Assembly (NCBI GenBank): GCA_919901875.1
Contig: CAKKQG010000242.1
Span: 1,964-10,581 of the forward strand
Direction of reading: 5' to 3'
DNA from: Anaerolineales bacterium
Lineage (GTDB): Bacteria > Chloroflexota > Anaerolineae > Anaerolineales > VGOW01
DNA: 8,618 bases
Shown here: positions 1 through 7,793 of the stretch, one piece after another
How the letters are laid out: each line of letters begins with the position of its first letter
How positions within the stretch are numbered: position 1 is the first letter of the stretch
Program-made: the position numbers and the translations under genes
Notes under the pieces: model-generated
What the model was told of the DNA's origin: nothing
Database searches by the model: none
Seen by the model: the letters and a program-made list of their open reading frames with translations, nothing else

Positions 1-5
1 CTCCG

Positions 6-1409
6 ATGTCGCCGCGAATTAACGAAGTGCGTAAAGGCGTGACGTGGCGCGTCCTCGATTTTTTCTATAAACTGCTTGAGGGTGATCACGAATGGGCTGA
101 GCGACGACTCTTTTTGTTGATCCTGATGGGGGCGGCGTTTATGTTGATGAGTCGGGCGACGGAACAAATTGCGCCCTTTGAATTTTTGGCGCCGACTTTG
201 GCTGAGATGCCCGAAGCGTTGCGCTTCGTTGTGAGTTTCCTTGCCTCACTGGCGCATCCGCAAACGCTGCGCCACATTCTGCCGCCACTCGTCGGTTCTT
301 ACTTGGCGATCCGTTTAGCCTCGAACTACGTGCGCGATCTATTTGAGATCGCCGACCTCACCACCGCCCGCCATTACTTGCAGGCGTCGATCTTTGGCTG
401 GGATTACCCCACGATCAAGATCGGCGGCAATGGCTATGAAGCGGACGATGAGAAAGACACGAATCCGATTCCAAAAATTGGCGGTCCGGGATTCGTCAAC
501 GTCGGCACGGGCTACGTGGCGGTCTTCGAGCGAGTCGGCGGTCCCTCTAAGGTAGCAGGATCAGGAGAACATTTCATCCGCCGCTTTGAGCATTTGCGCG
601 AAGTGATCGATCTGCGCGATCAATTTCGCAAGAAGGACGGCGTCAAGGTCTATACCAAAGACGGGATTCAAGTGAGCGTGCGAAACGTGGAAGTTGCTTT
701 CCGCATCCACACCCAGAGTCGTGGGCGCACCGAACAAGAAGTGTATCCATTCTCAATCGGCGCCGTGCGCCGTATCGCCTACACCAAAACGGTGAGCGCG
801 GCGGGTCCTTCGGTGTGGACAGACGGCGTGACGGGCGCGGTTGTGGGGCGCATCACCGGCTTCATCGCCAACAATGTTCTGGACGACATCGTCGCCAAGC
901 CGACCCCCGATTCGCCTGACCCGCGCGACAAAATCAAAGCGATCTTCGCCGAGAAGAAAACGCGCGACGCATTTTTAAACATGGGCGTGGATTTATTGTG
1001 GGTCAGCATCGGTCACATCGAGACGCCAAAGGATGTGATTGATCAACGCCTCAACGCTTGGCGCGCAGCGTGGATGAAACAGGAGCGGGTGGAACTGGCG
1101 TCGGGCGAAGCCAACAAAGTGCGCTTGATGGAATACGTGCGCGGCTTGGCGCGCATTGAACTGCTGGAAAAATTTACCAAAGGCGTGCCGCTCTCGCGCG
1201 ACACGGCGATGCCGGTGGATCTGATTCTGATTCAAATTGCCGAAGTGTTGAATACCCGCTCCGGCAAATCATTCCGCTCCTCAAAAGAAGATCGCGGCGA
1301 AGAACTCGGCACATTGGGTCTCTTGCGCCAGATGCTGAGCAGCGCCGCGAACAGTGGCGATGTGAAGTTGATCAGCGATGGATCAGATGACGCCGCCTCC
1401 GCGCCATAA
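6..1409 (+). CDS. Membrane-anchored SPFH/band 7 domain protein
   Basis: Likely a membrane-associated scaffold protein of the SPFH (stomatin/prohibitin/flotillin) superfamily. The N-terminal ~110 residues hold one clear hydrophobic segment (about residues 35-49) and a second, less certain one (about 72-105). From about residue 165 a band 7 core is recognisable: a beta-strand start VNVGTGYVAVFERVGG, then GEHFIRRFEHLREVIDLRDQ, then YTKDGIQVSVRNVEVAFRI, the usual 'GxH...E...DLR...T.DGi.v.v...v.frI' pattern. The domain ends with a helical stretch (about 355-400) rich in Arg, Glu and Ala, as is normal for the family. The substrate or partner cannot be told from sequence. The frame is open to the window edge and only five bases lie upstream, so the true start could be earlier and no ribosome binding site can be judged. 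psuG starts a few bases after the stop, so the two are probably co-transcribed. The family call is firm; the role is unknown. Confidence 0.8.
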   Translation: MSPRINEVRKGVTWRVLDFFYKLLEGDHEWAERRLFLLILMGAAFMLMSRATEQIAPFEFLAPTLAEMPEALRFVVSFLASLAHPQTLRHILPPLVGSYLAIRLASNYVRDLFEIADLTTARHYLQASIFGWDYPTIKIGGNGYEADDEKDTNPIPKIGGPGFVNVGTGYVAVFERVGGPSKVAGSGEHFIRRFEHLREVIDLRDQFRKKDGVKVYTKDGIQVSVRNVEVAFRIHTQSRGRTEQEVYPFSIGAVRRIAYTKTVSAAGPSVWTDGVTGAVVGRITGFIANNVLDDIVAKPTPDSPDPRDKIKAIFAEKKTRDAFLNMGVDLLWVSIGHIETPKDVIDQRLNAWRAAWMKQERVELASGEANKVRLMEYVRGLARIELLEKFTKGVPLSRDTAMPVDLILIQIAEVLNTRSGKSFRSSKEDRGEELGTLGLLRQMLSSAANSGDVKLISDGSDDAASAP

Positions 1410-1415
1410 CCTTTG

Positions 1416-2318
1416 ATGCCTCCCCCACTTTTTTTCTCCCCCGAAGTCGCCGACGCCATTGGACGCCGCCAACCGCTCGTCGCCCTCGAATCCACCGTCA
1501 TCGCTCACGGACTTCCCCGACCTCTCAACTTAAATCTCGCCCAACGCATGGAAGAATTAGTGCGCAAGTGTGGCGCGACTCCGGCGACGATTGCCATCCT
1601 CAACGGTCAGATCAAAGTGGGTTTGACTCCCGATGAATTAAATTATTTGGCGAATGCTGATCACGTTGTCAAAGTGAGCCGCCGTGATTTTCCAATTGTC
1701 GCCACGCGCAAACAAGATGGCGCGACCACGGTAGCAGGCACGATGATCGTCGCCGCGTGGGCTGGCATAAAAGTGTTCGCCACAGGCGGCATCGGCGGCG
1801 TCCATCGCGGCGACGGCAGCGACATCTCGGCCGATCTCCCCGAACTGAGTCGCACCTCTGTTGCCGTCGTGTGCGCTGGCGCAAAATCCATCCTCGATCT
1901 ACCGGCGACTCTCGAATGGTTAGAGACCGCAGGTGTTCCGGTCATCGGCTATCAAACGGATGAGTTCCCCGCCTTTTACTCGCGCAGCAGCGGGCTCAAA
2001 CTTGAAGCGTGCGCGGACGATGCTAAAGAAGCGGCGCAGATGATCAAAACAAAATGGGAGATGGGTTTAGAGGGCGGCGTGTTGATCGTCAACCCCATCC
2101 CGAAAAAAGATTCGCTGGATCCGGCAAAGATGGCTATTGCAATCTCCCACGCCATCTCCGATTCGCAAGTGAACGGTATTAGCGGCAAACAGCTCACACC
2201 GTTTTTGTTAGCCAAGTTGAGCGAAGCGACAAAAGGCGAGAGCTTGAAAGCGAATATTGCATTGTTGGAAAATAATGCGAGGGTGGCGGCGATGATTGCG
2301 GTGGAGATGAATCGGTGA
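1416..2318 (+). CDS. psuG: Pseudouridine-5'-phosphate glycosidase
   Basis: Cleaves the C-C glycosidic bond of pseudouridine 5'-phosphate to uracil and ribose 5-phosphate, in the cytosol, as part of pseudouridine catabolism. At 300 residues it is full length for the family. Signature segments are all present: ALESTVIAHGLPRP near residue 23 (Glu25 matches the conserved active-site Glu), KVSRRDFP near 86, the long FATGGIGGVHRG block at about 121-132, SDISADLPEL (Asp136), and VCAGAKSILDLP, in which Lys157 corresponds to the ring-opening Schiff-base lysine known from the E. coli enzyme. An in-frame TTG lies three bases upstream of the chosen ATG; ATG is preferred because it is the stronger start codon. 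No convincing Shine-Dalgarno precedes it, which fits read-through from the SPFH gene whose stop lies six bases upstream. The usual kinase partner (psuK) is not next to it in this window. Confidence 0.95.
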   Translation: MPPPLFFSPEVADAIGRRQPLVALESTVIAHGLPRPLNLNLAQRMEELVRKCGATPATIAILNGQIKVGLTPDELNYLANADHVVKVSRRDFPIVATRKQDGATTVAGTMIVAAWAGIKVFATGGIGGVHRGDGSDISADLPELSRTSVAVVCAGAKSILDLPATLEWLETAGVPVIGYQTDEFPAFYSRSSGLKLEACADDAKEAAQMIKTKWEMGLEGGVLIVNPIPKKDSLDPAKMAIAISHAISDSQVNGISGKQLTPFLLAKLSEATKGESLKANIALLENNARVAAMIAVEMNR

Positions 2319-2340
2319 CTTTGAATTACAATAGGGAACG

Positions 2341-2556
2341 ATGACAACAGTGTTTCCAGAAACTAAAGTTAAACGAGTGCTTTCGGTTGTGGAGAGCTTT
2401 GCCGTTGCCGCCGCCGAAGACAAAGCGTATTGGCTTTCGCGCACACCTCACCAACGTTTGGAAGAAATTGAAGATTTGCGACGCATAAACTATGGCAACC
2501 AAGCTACCGCCCGACTTCAAAGAGTTCTTGAAATTACTCAACGATCACCACGTTGA
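2341..2556 (+). CDS. Small partner protein of a nucleotidyltransferase TA-like pair
   Basis: A 71-residue, mostly helical protein. Its C-terminal half, with YWLSRTPHQRLEEIEDLR followed by INYG and TARLQRVLEITQR, matches from memory a small family found directly upstream of DUF6036/MNT-like nucleotidyltransferase genes. In that family a 'YWLs.tPeeRLe.le.lR..nYG' pattern is followed by 'RLQRvfei..r'. Such pairs are usually read as toxin-antitoxin-type modules, but I cannot assign a biochemical role to this subunit. AGGGA lies three bases upstream of the ATG, closer than ideal. The gene begins 22 bases after psuG stops, so it may share that transcript. Its last 65 bases also encode the start of the nucleotidyltransferase remnant in another frame. 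The small gene looks intact while its partner is cut off, so it is probably an orphan. Confidence 0.7.
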   Translation: MTTVFPETKVKRVLSVVESFAVAAAEDKAYWLSRTPHQRLEEIEDLRRINYGNQATARLQRVLEITQRSPR

Positions 2557-2578
2557 ATATCTACTGATCGGCGGTTAG
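2492..2578 (+). pseudogene. Truncated DUF6036/MNT-like nucleotidyltransferase, first 28 codons only
   Basis: This frame starts at an ATG inside the preceding small gene and reads MATKLPPDFKEFLKLLNDHH then VEYLLIGG before a TAG stop. That is the N-terminus typical of small nucleotidyltransferase-fold proteins (DFkeFLklLn.h.VeYLlIGG), which normally continue with a Tyr-Ala-Val-x-x-His-Gly type helix and the catalytic Asp residues. Everything after the two glycines is missing: no reading frame in the next hundred bases resembles the remainder, and no matching 3' half lies beyond the downstream genes. The break coincides with the start of the TPR/AAA+ unit, pointing to an insertion-plus-deletion or replacement event. 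It is too short to fold into an active enzyme. It could still be translated and might couple translation to the gene at 2592. Confidence 0.72.
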
Positions 2579-2580
2579 AC

Positions 2581-2585
2581 AAGGA
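2581..2585 (+). promoter_or_regulatory. Ribosome binding site of the TPR gene
   Basis: AAGGA lies six bases upstream of the ATG at 2592 and supports that start. It falls just after the stop of the nucleotidyltransferase remnant, so the TPR gene has its own translation signal. No clear -35/-10 pair is visible close upstream, so transcription may begin within or before the small gene at 2341. Confidence 0.6.
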
Positions 2586-2591
2586 CACTTT

Positions 2592-4016
2592 ATGACCAAG
2601 AAACCCACTTCCAAAAATAAAAATTACGCGAAGATAGTCAATTCGGGCTCCGGCGCGATAGCTGCCCATGGCAGTGTTGCTGCTGGCGCGAGTGGAATTG
2701 CTGTAGGCGGTAATGTGAAGGGTAATATTGTGATGGGTGGTGTCAATATAAGTGGCAGCAACATTTCAGTTCGCGGCGACATGGTAGGGCGTGACAAGAT
2801 TTATCAGCCATCCAATGCAATAAAAACTTACGAGGAAGATCTGTCTTTATCTCGCTCTTCAAAAGATCAGACCGGCGAAATAAAAGCCTTAACCAATTTA
2901 GGCAATGCTCACTATATTCTTGGCGATCTTCATCGTGCTGTTGAATTTCATGAACAGGCGTTAAGCATTGCTCGTAATATCGGAAATAAGGATAGCGAGA
3001 ATATTGCTTTAGGGAATTTGGGATTAGCTTATTCTTTGATCGATCCTCATCGCGCTATTGAACTTTATACCCAACGTTTGATGGTTAGCCACAAGTTAGA
3101 GAACAAAATGGCGGAAAGGGATGCGCTGGAGAGCTTGGGGCTTGCCTATATTCGGTTGGGTGACGCGCGCAAAGCCGCAGATTTTTTCGAAGAAGCATTG
3201 AAGATTTCGCGAGGAAATGGTGATCGCCTTAGAGAAGGATCGGCACTCGGAAACTTAGGCGGAACATATGTTGAGTTGGGCAAACTGGATCAAGCGATTG
3301 ATCTCTACAACCAGTCATTATCTATTGCGCGCGAAACTGGAGATCGGCTAGGAGAAAGCCAACGACTAAGTAATCTCGGATCCACTTACGCTAAACTGGG
3401 AGAAATTCGTAAAGCAATAGAGCAATTTGAGCAAGCGTTAGCCATTGCGCAAGAAGTTGGAGATCGATTAGGTGAAAGCACCTATATCAACCATCTTGCA
3501 TCGGCTTATCTTTTACTAAACGATATAAAGAAAGCTGTTGAGCTTTACAAGGAAGGACTGACAATAGCACGCGATGTCGGAGATTTTCTTTCTGTATCAA
3601 ACCATTCATTTAGTTTAGGTTTGATTTTTATCGATCAAGGTCGTTGGTACGACGCCCTTCACTTATTTGAAGAGTGTTTAGAGATTCGACGCAAAGACGA
3701 TGACTTGAATGTTAGAGCAGATGCGATTTACCAGATCGCCTACGTCCATCATCTTTTGAGAAATTTAGAAAAAGCGCGCACGTATTATTGGGACGCCAAG
3801 AGACTTTATGAGAAAACCGACAACCCAAAGGGGATCGCGGCGTGTAACTTGAGTTTGGGACGGTTGATGATTCGGATGGGTTTTGTGGATGATGCCATAC
3901 AAGAACTGACTGTAGCAGGTGAAATATACCGCCGTCTTGATGATCAATCCCGAATTAATACAACAGATGAGATGATGCGGCTTGCTAAAGGTATCAAGGA
4001 GAAGCAACTGGCATGA
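2592..4016 (+). CDS. TPR-repeat protein with glycine-rich N-terminal segment
   Basis: Probably a protein-binding sensor or scaffold. Residues 17-71 form a Gly/Val/Ala/Asn-rich stretch containing GGNVKGN, GGVNISGSNISVRGD and MVGRDKIY. Segments of this style, ending in 'G(D/R)xVGRDKI', I recall at the N-termini of Chloroflexota and cyanobacterial TPR, NACHT and caspase-like proteins. Residues 74-92 look like the second helix of a TPR. Nine consecutive TPRs of 40 residues (one of 39) then fill residues 93-451, with the NLGxxYxxLGxxxxAIxxxxxALxIAxxxGD pattern of the kinesin-light-chain type. Repeats 3-6 are the most regular and 7-9 have drifted. A 23-residue helical tail closes the protein. There is no signal peptide or membrane segment, so it should be cytosolic. 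Its stop overlaps the start of the AAA+ gene (ATGA), implying coupled translation and a shared complex. Its bases are visibly more AT-rich than the left flank (two sampled 60-base lines gave 38% and 45% GC against 60% in the SPFH gene), which hints at separate origin. Ligand and function are unknown. Confidence 0.9.
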   Translation: MTKKPTSKNKNYAKIVNSGSGAIAAHGSVAAGASGIAVGGNVKGNIVMGGVNISGSNISVRGDMVGRDKIYQPSNAIKTYEEDLSLSRSSKDQTGEIKALTNLGNAHYILGDLHRAVEFHEQALSIARNIGNKDSENIALGNLGLAYSLIDPHRAIELYTQRLMVSHKLENKMAERDALESLGLAYIRLGDARKAADFFEEALKISRGNGDRLREGSALGNLGGTYVELGKLDQAIDLYNQSLSIARETGDRLGESQRLSNLGSTYAKLGEIRKAIEQFEQALAIAQEVGDRLGESTYINHLASAYLLLNDIKKAVELYKEGLTIARDVGDFLSVSNHSFSLGLIFIDQGRWYDALHLFEECLEIRRKDDDLNVRADAIYQIAYVHHLLRNLEKARTYYWDAKRLYEKTDNPKGIAACNLSLGRLMIRMGFVDDAIQELTVAGEIYRRLDDQSRINTTDEMMRLAKGIKEKQLA

Positions 4017-5287
4017 GCAGAAAAAGCGATCAAGTGTGGGATGAACTTGAACTCACCTACTCGCGCTGGGGGCTCAACGAAATACCTTTTTCGGAGAGCG
4101 TGACTACGTTTAGTGAAGCACAACTGCGCGAAGTATTCACAGGACGAGAAGATCAACTGAGACAAGTGCTAAATCTTTTTAGAGGACGCGAGCGTAAGCG
4201 TGTCTTGATTTATGGCGGGGTAGGCATTGGCAAAACTGCTTTGATGCTTGAAGTATTGAGTGTTCTCAAGCGCAAGTTACAAGACACATTGACGGCCTAT
4301 ATCAGTTTGCCTGCTAACACCGATTTAGCGACTGCCGCGATTGTGGCGTTAGCGCGCGAACTGAAAGATGATGAATGGGCGCAACATCAATTGAATCTTA
4401 TGGGCTTGCATCCGCAAACCCGCCCTGTTGAAAAATCTGCGATGGCGAAGGCAGGATTGGGTGGCACGGGCATTGAGACCGAAGAGAAGACAGTGCCAGT
4501 CAACAAGCCGGAAATCCCGGCGCTCAGTTTTGAAGATTTGCTTAATCGTGCCTTGCAGAAATATGCCCGCGTTGTGATCGCTATTGATGATCTTGACAAA
4601 CAAGACCCGGCAAGAGCGCGAGAACTTTTGCGCGATGCTCAAGGGATGCTCAAAGGCAGAGCGTGGTTTATCCTCACCGGGCATCCGTCAGGGTTGACGC
4701 GCGATATTTTGACTCGTGACTTGGGTTTGTTTGATCTCGCGCTTGAATTGACTCAACTTGATCAAAAGACAACAAATGAAATGTTGATCAATTACTTGAA
4801 CAGTGCTCGTCCTGAACACAGTCGTCGTTTGCTCGACGATCCATTGGCAGTTCGCCCATTCACACCGGAAACAGCCCGGATGTTATGTGAGCGATCAGAG
4901 GGAATCCCGCGCTGGCTTAATCGTTTGGGAAGTTACGTGCTAATCAAAGCCTCTGAACTTCATACTGACACGATAACGCCCGAAATTTTACAAGCGGGGT
5001 TTGAATACGCCGATCAACAACTTCGCGGTCAAACAGGTTTAACCCCTGAAGATTACTATGTGCTTGATCTTGTATTGGAGAAAGGCGTTTTATCTGAGGC
5101 GCAAATTTCTCTGGCGGATTTGGATCGAGTGAAGGCAAAAGAGTTCAATGAGATATTGCCTATACTGGATAAACTTGTTGATCTCGATTTGATCCGCCGC
5201 TTGCCATCCGAAAGGGCGATGGAGTATGAACCTTCTCCATTGATCTTGCGAAAGTTATCTGACGCTGATGATCAACCTTCAGAGTAA
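4013..5287 (+). CDS. AAA+ ATPase of ORC/ExeA-like type with C-terminal winged helix
   Basis: An ATP-driven switch or motor protein, 424 residues, without membrane segments. The N-terminus has the W-G-L-x-x-x-P-F-S opening and FTGREDQL (residues 42-49) seen in ORC1/Cdc6, ExeA and AAA_16/AAA_22 ATPases. Walker A is GGVGIGKT at 68-75. Walker B is VVIAIDDLD at 187-195, with Asp192 and Asp193. A sensor-1-like FILTGHP lies at 219-225, and a sensor-2-like GIPRWLN with Arg300 at 297-303. A Gly/Glu/Pro-rich linker (about 140-170) interrupts the ATPase core. The region after about 340 looks like a winged-helix domain ending in LVDLDLIRRL and a short wing, the usual C-terminal lid or DNA/protein-binding element. 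The ATG overlaps the TPR gene's stop, and AAGGAG at 3996-4001 is the likely ribosome binding site, 11 bases upstream. With the TPR protein it forms a two-gene unit. It may act like the NTPase half of a STAND protein; a replication or secretion role is less likely from context. Confidence 0.85.
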   Translation: MSRKSDQVWDELELTYSRWGLNEIPFSESVTTFSEAQLREVFTGREDQLRQVLNLFRGRERKRVLIYGGVGIGKTALMLEVLSVLKRKLQDTLTAYISLPANTDLATAAIVALARELKDDEWAQHQLNLMGLHPQTRPVEKSAMAKAGLGGTGIETEEKTVPVNKPEIPALSFEDLLNRALQKYARVVIAIDDLDKQDPARARELLRDAQGMLKGRAWFILTGHPSGLTRDILTRDLGLFDLALELTQLDQKTTNEMLINYLNSARPEHSRRLLDDPLAVRPFTPETARMLCERSEGIPRWLNRLGSYVLIKASELHTDTITPEILQAGFEYADQQLRGQTGLTPEDYYVLDLVLEKGVLSEAQISLADLDRVKAKEFNEILPILDKLVDLDLIRRLPSERAMEYEPSPLILRKLSDADDQPSE

Positions 5288-5291
5288 ACAC

Positions 5292-5322
5292 AACCGCCCC
5301 GATGAGGGGCGGTTACGTTTTT
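5292..5322 (+). terminator. Rho-independent terminator of the TPR/AAA+ unit
   Basis: A perfect 9-bp stem (AACCGCCCC at 5292-5300 pairing with GGGGCGGTT at 5306-5314) closes a five-base loop. Five T residues follow at 5318-5322 after a three-base spacer. It begins four bases after the AAA+ stop codon. In the 49-base gap between the convergent AAA+ and copA genes it is the only signal. On the minus strand the stem is also available to copA but is followed there by only a weak T run, so it mainly serves the plus strand. Confidence 0.88.
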
Positions 5323-5336
5323 ACCTGTTTACTTGC

Positions 5337-7787
5337 CTACAGCTTCTTCCCCCTCAACCTCAAACTATTACTCACCACAAAGATCGAACTGAACGACATC
5401 GCGCCCGCCGCCAAAATTGGAATCAAGTAACCCAGCGCGGCTGACGGAATCAAAACCACGTTGTAGAAAAACGCCCAAAACAGATTCTGTTTGATCGTCC
5501 GCATCGTCGCTTTGGATAAGGCAATCGCGCGCGGCACACCGCGTAAGTCGCCGCTCATCAGAGTTACCGGGGCAGCCGCCATTGCCACATCGGTGCCCGT
5601 GCCAATGGCAATGCCCACATCGGCTTGCGCCAGCGCGGGCGCATCGTTCACGCCATCGCCCACCATCGCCACAATTTTATTTTCCGATTGCAATTGTTTT
5701 ATCATATTCGCTTTATCGCCCGGCAACACTTCGGCGATGATACGATCCACGCCCGCCGCTTTGCCAATCGCTTCTGCCGTCTTTTGATTGTCACCCGTCA
5801 ACATCACCACTTCTAAACCCAAGCGATGCAATTCTTGAATCGCTTCTACCGATCCATCTTTCATCGAATCCGCAACCGCGATGAGACCGGCGACTTCGCC
5901 ATCAATCGCCACCATCATCGGAGTCTTCGCTTCGCCCTGAAGCCGCGCCGCATCCTCACCCAAACCATTCAAATTTAAATTCCGCTCGTTCATCATCCGC
6001 ATATTGCCGATTAAAATTTCATGTGATCCAACGTGAGCGATGATGCCTTGACCGGGGATCGCATTGAAGCCCGCAACCGATTCCAAACTTAATCCGCGCT
6101 CGGTTGCCGCCGCCACAATCGCTTCGCCCAGCGGATGCTCACTCGCTTTTTCGGCAGAGGCAGCTAATCTCAAAATTTCAGACTCGCCATTGGGGTTTTG
6201 GGATTTGAAATTTGGGGTTTGAACGATGTCTGTCACCGTCGGTCTGCCCTTCGTGATCGTGCCAGTTTTGTCGAGGACAACTATTTTAATTTTCCCCGCG
6301 TTCTGCAACGCTTCGGACGATTTAAACAAGATTCCGTTTTCCGCGCCTTTGCCAGTGCCGACCATGATCGCCGTTGGCGTCGCCAAACCTAACGCGCACG
6401 GGCAGGCGATCACCAACACCGCAACCATGTTGATCATGGAACGAGTCACGTCACCCGTGACAGCAAACCAGGCAACAAACGTCAACGCGGCGATCACGAT
6501 CACAATCGGCACAAACACCCCCGACACTTGATCGGCTAACTTTTGAATCGGCGCTTTGCTGCCCTGCGCTTCTTCGACCAGTTTAATAATTTGCGCCAGC
6601 GCAGTTTCTTTGCCAACCTTCGTCGCTTCAAATTTAAACGAGCCTTGCTTGTTGATCGTCCCGCCGATGACGCCTGCGCCCGCGCTTTTCTCAACCGGCA
6701 TTGATTCGCCGGTCAACATGGATTCGTCAATTGTAGATTTACCTTCGATCACCACGCCATCCACCGGAATTTTTTCGCCGGGGCGCACGATGATCACGTC
6801 ACTGACATGCACCTCATCTATCGGCATATCCGATTCAACGCCGTCGCGGATCACCCGCGCTGTCTTTGGACGCAAGCCCATCAGCCGTTTAATCGCATCA
6901 CTGGCGCGACCCTTTGCCCGCGCTTCCAAAAATTTTCCGAGAATGATCAACGTGACGATCACCGCCGCCGTTTCAAAATAAACGTGATGCTCTTTGACCC
7001 AACCCAGCGTAACAACGATGGAATAAAAATAAGCAACCGAGCTACCCATGGCGATCAACACGTCCATGTTCGCCGAGCCGTTTCGCAACGCCTTGTAGCC
7101 GCCGACGTAATACTGCCAACCCACGTAGAACTGCACCGGAGTCGCCAAGGCCAACATCAGCCAGTTGAGCCACCACGCCGGTTCGATCATCGCTACGCCC
7201 TTATGCACAACCACGTTAGCAAACGGTGGCGGCAACAGATTCAGATCATTCGTCATAGATAAAACAAATAGCGGCAGGCTGAAGATCAAGCCGACGATCA
7301 ACAAATGTTTTTGATGCGCGATCTCTTTCTCGCGCGCGACTTGCTCGGCGTCCTCGGTGTTGCCTTCGGCGATGACCGCCTCGAAGCCCGCCGCCTTCAC
7401 CGCGCTTCTTAAATCACCCTGGCTCACCAGCGTCGGAATATATTTGATGAGGGCTTTCTCGGTGGTGTAACTGACCGACGCGCTTTGCACGCCTTCGATC
7501 TTGCTCAACGCTTTTTGCAGGCGCGTGGCGTCGTTCTCGTCGCTCAACCGTTTGATCGGCAGTGTGGCTTCGCCGACGGCGACCCCGTAACCGGCTTTGC
7601 CGATGCGGGCGATGATGTCTTCTTGTGTCAGTTGCGCCGGATCAAATTCAATCGTGGCGCGTTCCGAAGCGAGATTGACGTTGACGTTTTGCGCGGTGGG
7701 CAACTTTTTTAAATTTCGTTCAATCGTCGCCGCGCAGTTGGCGCACGTCATGCCGGTGACGGGGAGGGTGAGTTGTTTGGTTGTCAT
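5337..7787 (-). CDS. copA: Cu+-exporting P1B-type ATPase
   Basis: Pumps Cu(I) out of the cytosol using ATP. The 816-residue chain has an N-terminal heavy-metal-associated domain with GMTCANC (Cys15, Cys18). A second HMA-like fold follows (about residues 79-140) without the two cysteines, then the membrane core. Key elements: TGES at 359-362 (actuator domain), the CPC metal site at 462-464 in the motif [17 protein letters not shown] with phosphorylated Asp506, the HP pair at His551-Pro552 in SEHPLG (P1B signature), [14 protein letters not shown] from 710, Tyr775-Asn776 and Met797-x-x-Ser-Ser801. The CPC, YN and MxxSS set is the Cu+ specificity signature of the CopA (P1B-1) subgroup. It is the last gene of a leftward operon after the cupredoxin and copZ genes. 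No strong Shine-Dalgarno precedes its ATG, and an inverted heptamer-repeat hairpin fills the gap to copZ. No CsoR or CueR regulator is visible here. Confidence 0.97.
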   Translation of the reverse strand: MTTKQLTLPVTGMTCANCAATIERNLKKLPTAQNVNVNLASERATIEFDPAQLTQEDIIARIGKAGYGVAVGEATLPIKRLSDENDATRLQKALSKIEGVQSASVSYTTEKALIKYIPTLVSQGDLRSAVKAAGFEAVIAEGNTEDAEQVAREKEIAHQKHLLIVGLIFSLPLFVLSMTNDLNLLPPPFANVVVHKGVAMIEPAWWLNWLMLALATPVQFYVGWQYYVGGYKALRNGSANMDVLIAMGSSVAYFYSIVVTLGWVKEHHVYFETAAVIVTLIILGKFLEARAKGRASDAIKRLMGLRPKTARVIRDGVESDMPIDEVHVSDVIIVRPGEKIPVDGVVIEGKSTIDESMLTGESMPVEKSAGAGVIGGTINKQGSFKFEATKVGKETALAQIIKLVEEAQGSKAPIQKLADQVSGVFVPIVIVIAALTFVAWFAVTGDVTRSMINMVAVLVIACPCALGLATPTAIMVGTGKGAENGILFKSSEALQNAGKIKIVVLDKTGTITKGRPTVTDIVQTPNFKSQNPNGESEILRLAASAEKASEHPLGEAIVAAATERGLSLESVAGFNAIPGQGIIAHVGSHEILIGNMRMMNERNLNLNGLGEDAARLQGEAKTPMMVAIDGEVAGLIAVADSMKDGSVEAIQELHRLGLEVVMLTGDNQKTAEAIGKAAGVDRIIAEVLPGDKANMIKQLQSENKIVAMVGDGVNDAPALAQADVGIAIGTGTDVAMAAAPVTLMSGDLRGVPRAIALSKATMRTIKQNLFWAFFYNVVLIPSAALGYLIPILAAGAMSFSSIFVVSNSLRLRGKKL

Positions 7788-7793
7788 TTATCA

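Noticed and set aside
1413..1415. TTG as the psuG start codon
   Set aside because: It directly precedes an in-frame ATG and adds a single residue; ATG at 1416 is the more likely initiator.
2327..2332. TACAAT as a -10 promoter box for the small gene at 2341
   Set aside because: It would start transcription at or within one or two bases of the ATG, and there is no -35-like hexamer at a suitable distance. A leaderless promoter is possible but not supported.
4013..5287. AAA+ protein as a replication initiator (Orc1/Cdc6) of a plasmid
   Set aside because: There are no iterons, origin-like AT-rich repeats or partition genes nearby, and coupling to a TPR protein does not fit. The resemblance is at the level of the general AAA+ clade.
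6556..7262. Long plus-strand open frames (141 and 151 codons) opposite copA
   Set aside because: They lie wholly inside the coding sequence of a clearly functional CopA, have no recognisable motifs and lack ribosome binding sites; they are antisense shadows of its codon bias.
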